Shown one piece after another: positions 1 through 11,794 of a DNA stretch of 64,000 nucleotides. The notes under the pieces are model-generated. The model did not search any database. It was given only the letters and a program-made list of their open reading frames with translations, and had not been told where the DNA came from. The position numbers were made by a program, and so were the translations under genes. Source of the DNA: Asterella californica (taxonomy: Eukaryota > Streptophyta > Marchantiopsida > Marchantiales > Aytoniaceae); the NCBI GenBank assembly GCA_036924285.1, contig JAYKYS010000008.1:20445001-20509000 (forward strand). The letters are read 5' to 3'. How positions within the stretch are numbered: position 1 is the first letter of the stretch; each line of letters begins with the position of its first letter.

Positions 1-135
1 GAACCTCTTAGGGTTTAAACATCTGATCCCGACTTCTCGACCAAGCCGTTCTGTCGTATTCACAGCGTTCACAACCTAGCGCAAGTCCACTAAGGTCTCT
101 TGTTCGCGTCTGCGTCCGATCTTGAGATTGAGGGT

Positions 136-545
136 GACGATATTACAATACAACAACGTCCAATGGTAATTCTAGAAGTTTTTTGTTATTCTCACGGAGG
201 AGGATAATATTTGGATGAGAGTCTTTAGTCTGATAAGGGACCAAACCCAAGCACAACCTGATAAAATGAATGCAAACAACAACGAAATAGTTCTTGATCA
301 TGGACCCTTCCACCCGTACAAATAAAAGATTCGAGAAGACAAATGTATGAATGAATGAAGAATGCAAAATACTGCTGAAATGTTACTAGTCTTATTCCAT
401 GAAGATAGAAGAACACAAACTTCATTAATTAACAAAGATTGAAAACATGGAAAAGGTACATCTTCAGAAAGTTGAGTCGCTTCTATACTCTTCTTCCTAA
501 CCTAACGGATTTTCTTCGAAGGCAAATGACCTTCACTATCCTACG
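136..545 (-). repeat. ELX copy A, truncated LTR-like 3' end
   Basis: Read on the minus strand, this stretch follows the ORF of ELX copy A and matches the sequence behind the two other ELX ORFs (4336-5267 and 22931-23758, plus strand). Shared landmarks are a TTTTCCATGTTTTCA word, a block around CATTTCAGCAGTATTTTG, TGGAAGGGTCC, and a TCTCATCC..TATTATYC stretch before GTGAGAATAAC. Similarity stops near 136-150, about 100 bp short of the TGTTACA end seen in the other copies, so the end is truncated. The TATA-like word of the other copies has decayed here. Bases 1-135 show nothing recognisable. Confidence 0.6.
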
Positions 546-567
546 ATCTATCTTCCTCTTCACTGAT

Positions 568-2136
568 CTACACTCCTAAGCCTAATTGTACTCTAAACTC
601 TTCTAAATGTATTTCCACGTTCGCTCGTATCTCGCCTAACTCTTTATCTATCTTCTGCCTAAGTCGAGACAATCTCGCCTTCACACCGTCCGCATTCGTC
701 TCTGCCTGCACTATCTCCGCCTTCAACGCTCGTAGAAGACCAAGCTCCTCTATGTCCAACCTCGAAGTCACATACGCGGTCACAATTGACATCAGCTTCT
801 TCCGAAATCTTTGGTCGTATGAAGATCGTCCTTCTCCTTAGTCAGCTCTACAATTGTCACCTGATACTCTTCTCGACTCCGAAAAAGATCCACTTTTTGA
901 GTCGTTTATTCCTAGAGTCTGTCCAAGAAGCTCTTCATGGACACCTTCAGCTCTTCCTCGCGCTGCTGAATAGTCGTCTTCAGCTCTTCTTAGTGGCGCC
1001 GAAGATCTTCGTTCTCCTTTTTTGTCTCCAGTCTCAACTTTGTCACGTTCTACACCTCCTAGCGAAGATTGTTCTTCTCTTCTTGCCAGTTGTCTTTATT
1101 GAAGTCAACGAACGAGATCAACTCTGGAAATGACATCTTCTTTTCGACCTCCTCTTCGTACTCAGTTCGGTTCTCGTCCAGAAGTCACAACATCGATACA
1201 ACTACCTCTTCACCGAAGAGCATCGTCCTCCGAAACATGTCAACGTCGTCAAGTGCTACCGGCTCCGAAGTCCCTTCACCGAAGATAGCGACACCTTCCA
1301 CTTCGCCTCCGAACTGCTCAGGTTGATGGTCTTCTTCTTCGTTGACTTGACCTTCTTCCTGACCTTCGGCTTCTCCTGGGGTATGGTAGGAAGACTCCTC
1401 TTCCTCTTGCTCCTGCGCGTCTCTTGGTCTTCATCCGCAACTGGTACGTCACCCGCCAGTTGTGCACCCTCATGTCTAACTTCTTCTTCTGGAGCCTTCG
1501 GTGAAGTCTCCACTGGGCTGTGCATCTTCGCTCGATGCCTTCTCTTGTTCAAATCAAACTGGTGAACGGTCTTCGTCTTCGTCAAGACTTAGCCAAACCC
1601 TAGCTGCTTCTGCTCACTCTCGCTAAGCCAACCCATCCCGAAGTAGATTATCGACACAAAACCTCCTAAGTACACATAATCTTGCTTTGTCCATAAACGC
1701 TGCACTTCGTGGTGGAAGATCATCGCCCAGTGCGCCTTCTTCTCCATGAATAAGTTCCCGAAGAAACAAACCTTCCACATCGACAAGTACTCGTTCTCTT
1801 CGGATTTAGGATCAGCATCACATCTACGGCTATCTCTCTCTCCACCGAGTCCTTGTAATCGGTCAGCTTGTAGTCATTCGTTGGATGAATGAGATGTTTG
1901 AAGAGTTCTCCGTAGTCTTGACCTTCAGTTGCATGGGTCTTCATCGATGAATGGTCGAAGATCATATCTCTCTTCTCGCTAGTTTCGTCTAGCAAGACCT
2001 TCGTCCAATTCTCCAACGTCCAATTCCTTGATCTCGCATACCCATCTTCGGTCGCATGGTCTTCACACATCTGGCTGATGAACTTGTCTGAAACTGTAAA
2101 GCCCACTTTTTCATTTTTTTGATAGAAGAAGATCAA
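568..2136 (-). pseudogene. ELX copy A long ORF, decayed
   Basis: Broken ORF on the minus strand, readable as three blocks: 2136-1720 (domain with MCEDHA, DYGELF and HPTNDYKL words), 1585-1256 (lysine/arginine-rich linker) and 792-568 (helical C-terminus ending in QLGLGV). Each block has a clear counterpart in the plus-strand copy at 2193-4335. The middle section (1786-1589) keeps the YVYLGGFVSIIYFGMGWLSE-like segment in another frame, so at least two frameshifts separate the blocks. It has no gag zinc knuckle, reverse transcriptase or integrase motif. Function is unknown; the architecture resembles plant transposon-associated ORFs with a globular N-terminal domain and a coiled coil. Confidence 0.55.
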
Positions 2137-2192
2137 AATGTAGAAGTTTGTAGAAGAAATAATGAAGTTAGAAGAAGAATAGCTTGGTTTTA

Positions 2193-4335
2193 ATGAAGAA
2201 GAGACTTCTGAAGAAGAGTCTTCGGAAGAAGAGAATAACCTTCGACGAAGAGTCTTCGGAAGAAGACCTTTACAGGAAAGATATGAGAGACTTCGAGAAT
2301 GTATATCGTCAGTACACTCTCTTCACGAATAGTCCGAGTGAAGACGAACTACCTACCCAGAAAGGGACAGGAACGATAAGCGGCGTGGACGAAGACAACA
2401 TTGCGCATGCCCTTGTCAGGTCAGAGGACAAGCAATTAGAGGCGACTTCGGCACGTGCAAGAGTTTGAACCGAACTATATACTAGGAAAATCGACTCATT
2501 TCTCAAATTCACTCTTAGCGCTCAGCCTACTCTCCAATTGCGGACGATCAATTTGAGCAAAGACTATCAATTTAGGCGAAGACAATCAGTTTGGCCAACT
2601 TGAGCGAAGACTAGTAGTTTTAGACGAAGTTTACCTCAGCCAGCCTAACATCCTTCGTCTGACCACGATGTCTATCGTGACGAAGTTACCGAGGATTAGA
2701 GCCTTTGAGTTAGACCAAGAGGAGTTAGTGCGCCTTCGGTCGAAGCTGAAGGAATTAGGTCTTAGTTTCCTAACCCTGGGAGGCTGGACTAAGGTGTCTG
2801 GCAAATTCATTAGCCAGATTAGGATGTGCGAAGACCACGCAAGCGAAGAACCATATGCGTGACCTAGCAACTGGACTGTCGAGAACTGGGAGAAGGTTCT
2901 GCTGGATGAAGCTGGGACGAATGGTGACATGCTCTTCGACAATGCGTCGATGAAGAGTCTGGTCAAGGAGGACCAGAACTACGGAGAGCTCTTCGAGCAT
3001 CCGATGCACCCAACGAATGGGTACAAGTTGTCCGAGTACCGAGATCTTGTGAAGAGGAAGATTGTGGAGGCCATCATGCTGATTCTGAGCCTCCGAAGAA
3101 TAACTTACCTGACGACTTGGAAGGTATGCTTCTTCGAACACCTCTTCGCCGGAAGACGAGCTTACTGAGCGAAGATATTTCACGATGAAGTCCAGCGCCT
3201 GTAGAAGAAGCAGGACTATGTGTACATGGGAGGTTTTGTGAGTATCTTCTACTTTGGTATGGGGTGGTTGTCTGAGTCCGAAGCTAAGCGATTAGGCTTC
3301 GGCGAAGATGAAGAGCAGGATTTTCCATCACCTGTTAGAGAAGTCGAAGAAGCACCTGCCGAAGGTGTTCAGCAACTGGGGTCTTCACCGAAGGGACCAG
3401 CCGAAGATACGCAGCAGGCAACGACTGTTCAAGCAACGACTGTTCAGGCAACAGTCGAAGACGAAGAGAAACGACGTAGCAAGAGGAAGAAGCCTCTTCC
3501 GACTTCGCCTATGGAGAAACGGAAGGCTCAGAAGAAGGTGAAGAGCACGAAGAAGGAGACAGTGGACCTGAGCAGCTCAGGAGCGAAGATAGAAGGAGAA
3601 GCTGTTTGTGGCAAAGGTACTTCGGAGGAAACTGCCTTAGGTAATGTGGACCTATTCTGGAAGGCAATGCTCTATGGCGAAGAGGTAGTTGTCTCGATCC
3701 TCCGACTTCTTGAAGACAACAAGGAGGATTACGAGAAGGAAGTTTAGCGGAAGGTGACATTCCGGGAGATGCTAGCGGAGTTGCACTTCAGTCGGGGAAC
3801 TTGGCAGCAGGAGAAGAACAATCTTCGTGAAGAGGCCCGGAACACGACGAAGTTGAGGTTGGAGTCAGAGAAGGAGCTTGAAGATCTTCGGCGCCAATGC
3901 GAAGAAGCAAAGACTGCCTTGGAGGGTAAAGATGAAGAATTGAAGGTGTCGACGAAGAGCTTCGCCGACCGTATAAAGGAGTTATCAACCCAAGTAGTTG
4001 AATTGCAGCGAAGTCGAGGTGAGTTCCAAGCTACAGTTGCGGAGCTCACTAAGGAGAATGAAGACTTGAAGACGAAGGTGGCTGACTCCGAAGACCTTCG
4101 GAAGAAGTTGATGCCGGTTCTCTCCGCGTACGTGACTTCGGGGCTAGATGTGGACGAGCTTGGTCGTCTTCGGACGTTGAAGGCAGAGGTGGTACAAGCA
4201 GAGGCTAACCCCGACGGTGTGAAAACGCGCATTTCTAGACTTAGACAGAAAGTAGATAGGGAGATAAGCGAGATGCGAGCGAACGTGGAAGTTCAGTTAG
4301 AGGAGTTCATGGCACAGTTAGGCTTAGGAGTTTAG
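2193..4335 (+). pseudogene. ELX copy B long ORF, broken by stops
   Basis: Most complete ELX ORF in the window, starting at ATG 2193 (the longer frame begins at TTG 2184). In order: an acidic N-terminus, a gap with stops (2467-2667), a globular domain (2668-3225) with SNWTVENWEKVLLDE and an AY*AKIFHDEVQ segment whose stop stands where tryptophan is expected, the YMGGFVSIFYFGMGWLSESE segment (3220-3285), a linker with a TTVQA repeat and RRSKRKK basic runs (3290-3600), then a long heptad-rich coiled coil (3754-4335) ending in QLGLGV. A TAG at about 3746 separates linker and coiled coil. Stops and frameshifts make it non-functional as it stands. Bases 2137-2667 are the centre of the inverted pair; the minus arm lacks a counterpart to them. 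Confidence 0.55.
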
Positions 4336-5267
4336 ATTCAGTTGAAGATGAAGATGATCGTAGGGTAGCGAAGGTCTTCCGCCTTCGTAGGAAGTTAGAC
4401 AGTTTGTGCAGTTAGAAAACAGTTAGGTTAGGACGAAGTAGTATATAAGCAGCACGATCCACAGCCCTCATGCCTTTTCCATGTTTTCAGTTCTTTATTA
4501 ATTTATTTCTATTTCCCAAAAGTGCGGAGCAATGTTGTGAATGTTTTGGACGAAGATATTTTCCTCCGAATATTCGGTGTTTACTGTCGCAGGTGTAATT
4601 TTCTGATTGACGAAGATCTTCGCCGTTAGACTTGAAAGAAGAGACTTCGGTGTAAGAACGTTGAAGAGCCTTCGGCCGAAGTTGAACCTGTAATCTTCGT
4701 GAAGAGTTTTATAAACGAAGATCTGAGAACAAATCAGTTACTGTGAAGTGGAAGAGATAAGTTAAATTGTAAGGAGAGTTTGGATGATGGTGGCTTCATC
4801 TTAAGTTTGGCGTCTTCAAATAAGTGGGATTCTTAAGAGTGAGGATTTAGTTGGAAGAACATTCCTTAGGAAGAGTAGTGACTTATTCTTGGAACCTTGA
4901 TGTGAAATCTGTATTCTTCTGTCTTTTCAGAAGAAGACTAGTAACATTTCAGTAGTATTTTATCTTATTCATTCATTCACATCTATCTTCTCGAATCTTT
5001 TGTATGTTTGTTGGAAGGGTCCCTGATCAAAGAACTATTTCATTGTTGTTTGTATTCGATTTATCAGGTTTGTGCTTGGGTTTGATTTCTTATCAGACTT
5101 AAACTCTCATCCGGATATTATTCCATTCCGTGAGAATAACAGAAAACTATCTGAATTATCATTGTGACGTTGTAGTACTGTGTTTTGAGTAAATGTTAAA
5201 TGTATCTTCGTGGGAACGATCCTTAATTTACTATTTCCGATACTTTGTGTTTCTTTGGGTTGTTACA
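4336..5267 (+). repeat. ELX copy B LTR-like 3' end
   Basis: Non-coding stretch directly after the ORF stop, homologous along most of its length to 22931-23758 and, inverted, to 545-136. It ends at TGTTACA (5261-5267), the same terminus as at 23758, after which the two loci differ; that fits an LTR ending in CA. The 5' boundary is only approximate, because this copy lacks the purine run seen before the copy-C LTR. It contains a conserved TATATAA. Confidence 0.55.
4442..4448 (+). promoter_or_regulatory. TATA-like box in ELX LTR
   Basis: TATATAAG lies about 45 bp upstream of the conserved TTTTCCATGTTTTCAG word. The same pair of words at the same relative place occurs in ELX copy C (22998-23005), so the motif is kept between diverged copies. 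It is a plausible Pol II promoter for the element; the transcription start is not shown. Confidence 0.45.
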
Positions 5268-5994
5268 GAAACTCGCGTCCATCCTCCCCATGTTAAGAAG
5301 GTTAACCATAACTCTCTCAACTTCGGCTGAAGGTTCGAAATTCCTCCTGGTTCAACTCAAAGGCTCTGATCCTCGGCACCTTCAACGTTATTGACATCGT
5401 ACTCTACGAAGATCACCGAATTCGCCTTAACGCAATAGACTTCGCTTGAGATAGACTTTGTCAGAATGCAATGATCTTCGTCTGAAATGTCTCTCTTCTT
5501 CTGAACACTCTCCGAGTATAGAAAATCGCTGTGTTATCAAAATGGGTTTTGAATAATGAACTGATTTTCTGAGTATATAGTTGGTTCAAACGTCCCACAC
5601 GTGCTGGAGTCGTTTCTCATTCATCGCTACATGTTTGACAAGAGAGTGCGCAAAACCATCTTTGTCTTCGTCTCTTTTGATTCCTGTCACTCTCCGGTAA
5701 GATAGTCTGTCTTAACCTACTCTTACTTCATAGTACTCATCTACGAATTCCACTAACTACTCTTGAAGATACTACTCTTAAGAAGTCCATTCTTAAGAAG
5801 TCTTCCTTCTCTTCATATTCTATCTACAGAGATCTTCTTTCGAAGACTCTTCTTAAGAAGGCTCTCCTCTTCACAAACAGTCTTCTTCACTAAAACTAGA
5901 CTATTCTTCTTCTACAAACTTCCGAAGATTCTTCTTAAGAAGGCTCTCCTCTTTCAAGCATGTTCAACCAAAAACTGAAAAAGTGAGCTCTACA
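5268..5994 (-). repeat. G1 3' LTR remnant with CTTCTTAAGAAG repeats
   Basis: Starts (minus strand) at 5994 with TGTAGAGC directly after a purine tract, aligned with the G2 LTR start TGTGGTGC at 49028. The other end is not clear because it abuts the ELX terminus at 5267; no TG..CA end could be fixed. Within 5763-5960 the palindrome CTTAAG flanked by CTT/AAG recurs four times, twice followed by the same GCTCTCCTCTT word. No gene is seen; a 71-codon frame at 5763-5978 merely reads through these repeats. Confidence 0.5.
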
Positions 5995-6790
5995 TACTCT
6001 TCCCCCCAGATGTGAGCGACCCGCGAACACATCTGCAGTAATATCGCTTGATACTTCCTCCACTCACTCGAGTAGCAAAAAGATTTCCTTCTAAGTCTTC
6101 AAGTTGGACTGATCCATTACTATAACGCTCTGAAACTCTGTATGGTCCCATCCATCGTAACTGTAACTTCCCTGAGAATTTAACATGATGTCTATCATAT
6201 AGCAAAATTAAATCTCCGTTGTTCACATCCACCTTCTTCAGCTTCTTATCATATTTTTCTTTTCGTTTCTCTTGTATGGCCTTAGTTAACTCCAAAGATT
6301 TCTCGTCATCTTCTTCTAGTGCCATCAAATTTTGCAGCCTGATGAGCTGACTATCTTCTGCAGACAATCTATCATGTGATAGAATTCTATAAGTAGGGGT
6401 TTCGAACTCAATAGGCATCATGAGATGCATTCCAAGCATGATTGACAATCACTTTGTTCAAAATCTTACATAATAGACCATTGCTCTTCTCGGTAAGCTC
6501 ATTTGTCTTCAGATTATACGGAGTAGTCTTTATGCTTGATTTGAAATACTCTGTCAATGTCTCTATAGTATTATTCAAGAAATGTGTACCCCTATCGCTC
6601 ACCAGTTCCAACGGACATCCAAACCTGGTGATGATATGATTATGTAAAAAAGTGGTCATTATCAATGCATCATCTTTCTTTGTCGCTTCAGCTTCCACCC
6701 ACTTAGTTGCATAGTCTGTGGCAACCAATATGTATCTTCTGCGTGTCTTTTCCGTTGCTGGCTAGATAGACCTCACGAAATCAATTCCCC
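5990..6790 (-). pseudogene. G1 integrase core and C-terminus
   Basis: Two overlapping minus-strand frames. The upstream one (6728-6408) carries ATDYATKWVEAE, the SDRGTHFLN stretch with the second catalytic Asp, and the ELTEKSNG segment with the catalytic Glu. The downstream one (6448-5990) carries the post-core region with an RWMGPYRVSERY (GPY-type) module. A frame change near 6430 joins them. The first Asp lies just upstream, around 6780, in a stretch with a stop. In an intact element the protein would join LTR ends into target DNA. The last codons overlap the purine tract and LTR start. Confidence 0.75.
5997..6009 (-). other. G1 polypurine tract
   Basis: Minus strand reads CTGGGGGGAAGAG immediately before the TATGTAGAGC start of the LTR. 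Its position just after the integrase C-terminus and next to the LTR is that of the plus-strand primer of an LTR retrotransposon. G2 has the matching GTGAGGGTGGGCG at about 49031-49043. Confidence 0.55.
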
Positions 6791-7870
6791 ACTTCTCAAA
6801 TGGTGCAAGAGATAAAATAGGATGGAGTGGTCACTGAGTAGTTCGCGTAGGCTTACCCATTCGCTGACAATTATCACATTTCTTAATGGTTGCTTGCACG
6901 TCTTTGTACATGATGGACCATCAGTATCCTGCGTCCAAAATTTTCTTCACTGTATTACGCAAGATATAATGACCTCCTATCGATTCAGAATGCATGGCTT
7001 CCACTAATCTTTGTACTTCTTTCTCCTCCAGACATCTTCGCAACTCCTCATCGGTTCTCTTCTTGAATAAGATGCCACTCTTCAGCTCATATGGTCCGAC
7101 TTTGTGTATGAATTCGGTGTGCTGCTCCACATCCATTCCTTCAGGACACTGTAAGGTATATAAGTATCTATATATCTCATGGTACCTACTCATAGGACCT
7201 ACCGTCCATTGGAAAAGTTCCTCATCTGAGAAATCGTCCGCCATGTTATCTTGTCTTTCTCCTGTTCGTAACCGGGACAAGTAGTCTGCATTCTCATGAT
7301 GTTTATCTATCCGAGTTTGAACTGTGAATTTGAACTCCTGCAATAACAACATCCACCGTGCTATATTTCTTGACAAATCAGACTATTGCACCAGATATTT
7401 TAACGCATAATGATCCACGTAGAATACAAACTCACAACCCAACAAGTAGTGTCAAAATTTTCTGACCTAATACACCATTCCTAGTGCTTCACTCTCTATA
7501 TTAGAATAATTCTTCTATGCAGCTGATAGGTGTCTACTTGCATAGTAGATCGGATGGTCCTTCTTTTCATTGTCTTTCTGACTCAGCACCACTCCAATAG
7601 CGAAGGCTGAAGTATCGACATATACTTGAAATGGTTGACTCCAATCTGATGTCCTCATGACCGGAGCTTCAATCAGCTTTGTCTTCAATACTTCAAAAGC
7701 TTTTTGTCTTTGTTCTTGCCAAAGGTACTCAGTAGATTTCCTCAACAACTCTGTTAGTGGTGTTGCCAATGTCGCGTAATCTTTAATAAATCTCCGGTAG
7801 TAACCTACGTGTCCTAAGAATCCTCGCAACTCACTGATATTAGAGGGAGAGTCCAAAGCCACTTTGATCT
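6790..7870 (-). pseudogene. G1 RNase H and integrase zinc-binding N-terminus
   Basis: Frame 7862-7515 gives the RT thumb/RNase H start: ELRGFLGHVGYYRRFI, then VYVDTSAFAIGVVLSQKD with the first RNase H Asp, and HPIYYASRHLSAA. Frame 7376-6921 covers the RNase H end (HHENADYLSR) and the integrase N-terminus with its GGHY and a degraded CxxC further on. Stops between the frames (about 7500 and 7380) disable it. The region aligns block for block with G2 at 51.0-49.8 kb. Confidence 0.75.
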
Positions 7871-8940
7871 TGACTTTATCTACGTCTATTTCAATGCCCC
7901 GCTACGAGACCTTATGTCTTAATAGAATGCTCTATGTCATGACAAAGAGATATTTCTCGGGGTGTAGTGCCAATTGGGCATCCTACAACATTGAAAAACT
8001 ACAGCCAAAGATTTTACATGATCTTTCCTTGATCCAAAAACACAAAAATCATTTATAAAAATTTATAAAAATTTTCTAAGATACTCTTGAAAAATGTTTG
8101 TCATCATTCTCTAAAATGTGGCAGGAGCATTACACCGACCAAATGGCATCTTATGGTATGCAAAAGTACTCCAGTCAATGATAAAAGTAGTTTTGTCTTT
8201 GTCTTTGTCCTTAATGGATGCTTGATTATATCTTGAAAATCCATCAAGGAAACTATAGTACTCATGACCAACTACTCTATCCAGAATAGAGTCTTTAAAA
8301 GATAAAGGATGATGATCTTTTCTTGTTGCTACATTTAATTTTTGAAAATCCTTACATATTCTAATTTTACCAGTCTTCTTCTTGGATACTATCACTATAG
8401 GTGATACCTATTCGCTGCTAAAGACAGGAAAGATAATACCTGCACTTAAGTACTTATCAATCTCATCTTTGACTTAAAGGGAGTATTTCGGGTATAGCTG
8501 ATACTGTCTTTGTCTCACAAGTACAGAGTTTTTCAACAAGTCGATTCGATGTTGTCCCCACATCACAAGAATATTCATGAAGAATATGTCTTCTATCTTC
8601 CAAGCAGACAGATCCTGGTAGTAGGTTAACATGTCACGATACATTTCCAATTTTGCTCTTTGTAACTTCGCTGTGATCTTCAAGGCTTTCCCTTCTTCAA
8701 GGACCAGATCCATTGTTGCTGACTTCAGTACCATGTCTTCAGTGTGGCTCACCTTTGAGCTTCCCTGTCCCAGCAGTGATTGCTATTCTCCATCAGGCCT
8801 TATGCACTCTTCTTCTTCTTCATCTACCTCGTAGCACTGCAAGTAGTTCACTACTATGTAGGGTCCTGACCTCTCGTTCTCCAAGCTAGTACTCGATGAT
8901 GAGGAGTCAGTTTCTGAAGTGTAACCTGAATTTGTTGAAG
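7870..8940 (-). pseudogene. G1 reverse transcriptase and upstream linker
   Basis: Frame 8752-8474 contains the pre-RT segment with DLLKNSVLVRQRQYQLYPKYSL. Frame 8395-8111 contains KTGKIRICKDFQKLN, FLDGFSRYNQ and MPFGRCNAPATF, matching G2 at 51.7-51.3 kb and standard Ty3/gypsy RT blocks. The part with the catalytic YxDD box (8110-7870) is badly eroded and no clean xDD was found. The stretch 8692-8940 is duplicated at 16386-16638. Confidence 0.75.
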
Positions 8941-8944
8941 ACGT

Positions 8945-9090
8945 TGTCGAGGCGAGAGTTTCTTGGGAAGGGCGAACCTACTAGCTGTGATACGATCGTG
9001 AAGAGGAGGGCAAAAACCACACACGGAATACGGATCGCAAGAAAACACACCACCACGATTTCGATCCGGCCAAGATAAAACACACTACGT
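8945..9090 (-). repeat. Solo LTR S1, left 146 bp
   Basis: Begins TGTCGAGGCGAGAG, a diverged version of the E-family LTR end (TGTCGAGTTGAGAG). It is preceded by target-site copy ACGT (8941-8944) in G1 and broken at 9090 by element E2. The remainder of S1 is at 18111-19682, ending CACGACA followed by the second ACGT (19683-19686). No internal E-family coding sequence belongs to it, so it is a solo LTR. Confidence 0.8.
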
Positions 9091-10416
9091 TGTCGAGTTG
9101 AGAGTTTTCCTGGGAAGGGCGGAACCTTCTGGCTGTGATAGATCTTGAAGGCTGTGTTTAGTCTACTCAGGGAAGCGTTGGACTCCAGGCTATGGTTTCT
9201 TATTACAGAGGTAGGCTTCAGATCAAAAGGGAATAGTACAAACACTCACTCAGGTCGAATGGACCCTCCAGTATGTTCAGGAAACGAAAATCAGATCAGA
9301 CTAGCAGTAATAAGGTCAGACAGCGAACTTTAACGGCCCAGAATCAGAAACATACGATGGTTCAGACTTCAGAACTCCTCCTACATGTAAGTGAGGCCCT
9401 ACTGACCATACACACGAAGTTTCAGCTTGAGATCAAATCAGAGTGTCGAGATATGGGCAGAAACGTTCTGAGCAGAGAAATTACAGCAATTTCTGGTACC
9501 CAGACAGCTATTTCGACCTAGAACAGAGAATTGGCTCGATCACTTTCAAAGATTCTTACAGGATTTGCAGTAAACAGCTTGCTGAACACTCCTGTGAAGT
9601 TGGGCCTCTTGATTGTACACAGAACTCCAGATCTCGCTCTCTGAAGTTGGTGCCCTAGATTGAGAGCTTTTCGGACCCCCTCTGCTTCAGCGGTCGTCCC
9701 GAATTACTCACAATTTCAATTGACATGAAAATTTGGGGACAGTCGTAGCCCTGCTGCCAATGAACGAGACCTCGAAGGTTTGAAGCGATTTTCTCAAATC
9801 TACTGCGATTGACACCGAAAACCCCAAAATCAACAGAAGTGATGCAATTCTGGCACAAATCGAACTTCAATCAACCATAACTCCTTCTTTATTGCTCCAA
9901 ATCGATCAAAAATTTCGCTGACAGTGCTTGGCACGATGAACCCTATCTCCCTGTGCTCTCAGATTTTGAAGATCCCTCTCCAAATGCTCGAACTCCTCTT
10001 AAGACCTCTACTACTAAGTTTAGCAGTACACAAAGATAAAATTGGACCAATGGGAGTTCCTAGCTCCACTCCCCTGTCCTTTTGCGTCCCAAACCACGTG
10101 GTGACTTAATTTTGCACATAGGCTACCACGTCAAGCCCCTAAAGTGCCAGCGTAACCCCTAAACTACATGCGAAGACATGTAAAACGACACGTAATCGCG
10201 AAAGATAACCTAACCTCGCTAGGAAGCATGCATGGGCGACATGTAATTACAACCCATGAGCTTAACTCCATCAACATGGTAATCAACCTACTAAGACTCA
10301 AAAATATATAACATCCTCCAGTGTCGACTTCTCTGAGGTCCTAATTTCACTCAGAGAGACTAACGCTTGACAGAGAGGTGAATTATTTACAATGTAAAAT
10401 GATTCACATCACGACA
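9091..10416 (-). repeat. E2 3' LTR
   Basis: 1326 bp with terminal inverted repeat TGTCG/CGACA. On the minus strand it starts at 10416 next to the purine tract. A TATATA word (10305-10310) about 110 bp into it is a candidate promoter element. It is the same length as the other E2 LTR at 16785-18110; small ORFs here are chance frames repeated in every LTR copy. Confidence 0.9.
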
Positions 10417-10430
10417 TCCACCCCCTCCAA
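10417..10430 (-). other. E2 polypurine tract
   Basis: Minus strand TTGGAGGGGGTGGA abuts the 3' LTR. E3 has the identical tract at 40361-40374. This is the expected plus-strand primer site. Confidence 0.75.
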
Positions 10431-10462
10431 ACCTGCACATCCTCCGGCATGTGCCAACCTCT

Positions 10463-11794
10463 TCAGTCTTCTGTTTGTACATCATCATCATCACTCTCTT
10501 CCGCCTCAACCTCTTCAATAGTCGGGGCGTCTTCATCTCTTGTCATCCTCTGCTCAGACTCTAGAAAGTTGAACAAATCTACTGACCCTCCACGTCGTTT
10601 GAACAACTTCACTCGCTTGCCGGCCACAGATAGTTTCAAAGGAGTACCATCTAACTCACGTAAACTATAAGTAGCATTCTCGTATACATCTAACACAACA
10701 TAAGGCCCGAACCATCTTCGCGAGAACTTACGAAGTGTAGAATGCTGGTTCTCCAGCGTGCTATCATACACCAGAACCCAATCACCAACACGTATTGGCT
10801 TTGGTCGTAGTCGGTGAGTCTTGTCGAAACGCTCCTTGTTTCTAACTCGAGCCACCTTCAGCTTCTCTTGCGCCTCAGCAAGATCCTCCTCCCTTCGCTC
10901 CAACTGCCTAGTTCGTAAAGCAAGGAGTGAAGTATGATCTATATCATCTTCCCACGGTAGAGTAGCCCACGTAGGAAAGTCCTCCTCAGCAGGCATGATT
11001 GGCTTCTGCCCCAACATAAGCTCAATTGGCATATACCCAATCGTGGTACAGTGTGTAGTCCTATCAGCCCATAAAGCAAATGGAAGTAGTCTCGGCCATT
11101 CCCTAGGCCTACCATCACATGCTTTCACTAAAGCGTGAACAATAGAAGGGTGTCCTCGTTCACTCTTACCAATCCCTTCCGGATTCATGGCAGTAGTAAG
11201 TCGAAGCTTTACTCCATAACGAGCAAAGAACTCCTTCGCTTCTGCACCTCTCAGCTCGCCCCTATCTGCTCGTAGTCTTCCAACAGATCCATAACGACAG
11301 ATGATATCTTCAAGCACGAATCTACATATGTTCTCTGTAGTCTTCGTTCGTAGTGCTCGCCCCTCCACGTAGTTGGAGAGATCTTCTCGAGCCAACACCA
11401 AGTAGCGCATCCCCCACAGTCCCGGCGGCATCATCACAAGATCAAGGACCCACGAAAAATGAATACTAGGTGGGTAGGTAGGTACAAGTCCATCTCTGTA
11501 ACGGACTTTAGAGTAGAACTGGCAGTGCAGACACGACCCAACAAAATCCACTACGTCTTGATACAAACCCTTCCACCTGTATCGCTCCTTCATCTTCGTG
11601 TACGTAGCCCAAACTCCACGGTGTCCAGCCCACAAGGTGTCATGAAACTCCTTCAGCAGATTCAGCTTCGTCGGTCGATCATCCACCACTCTAGCCAGCA
11701 TCCCATCTCTTCTCTTCGGACGTTTCCACAGATAGCCTTCACGTAGAAGGTAACCGTACGCTTTTCTTCTAATCTCCTTAAACTCTGCATCACT
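10463..11794 (-). pseudogene. E2 integrase
   Basis: 412-codon frame (11701-10463) preceded by an in-frame TGA at about 11793 where E3 reads tryptophan. In order: zinc-binding N-terminus (H..H then CLHCQFY, HHCC intact here), core with WVLDLVMMP, ADRGELRGAEA and the EGIGKSERGH segment supplying the catalytic D, D, E, and a C-terminal GPY module (RRWFGPYVVLDVYENATYSL). An acidic tail follows GKRVKLFKRR. Family role: strand transfer of element ends into chromosomal DNA, here apparently at ACGT sites. No chromodomain is visible. Apart from the TGA it is close to intact. Confidence 0.88.

Noticed and set aside
1..20. TTAGGGTTT-like start as telomeric repeat
   Set aside because: A single occurrence without tandem units.
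9091..9100. ACGTTGTCG/CGACAACGT as a 9-bp terminal repeat of the E family
   Set aside because: Inner LTR edges (10417, 16784-16785 in part, 40361, 46652) show the LTR begins at TGTCG and ends at CGACA; ACGT is the target duplication.
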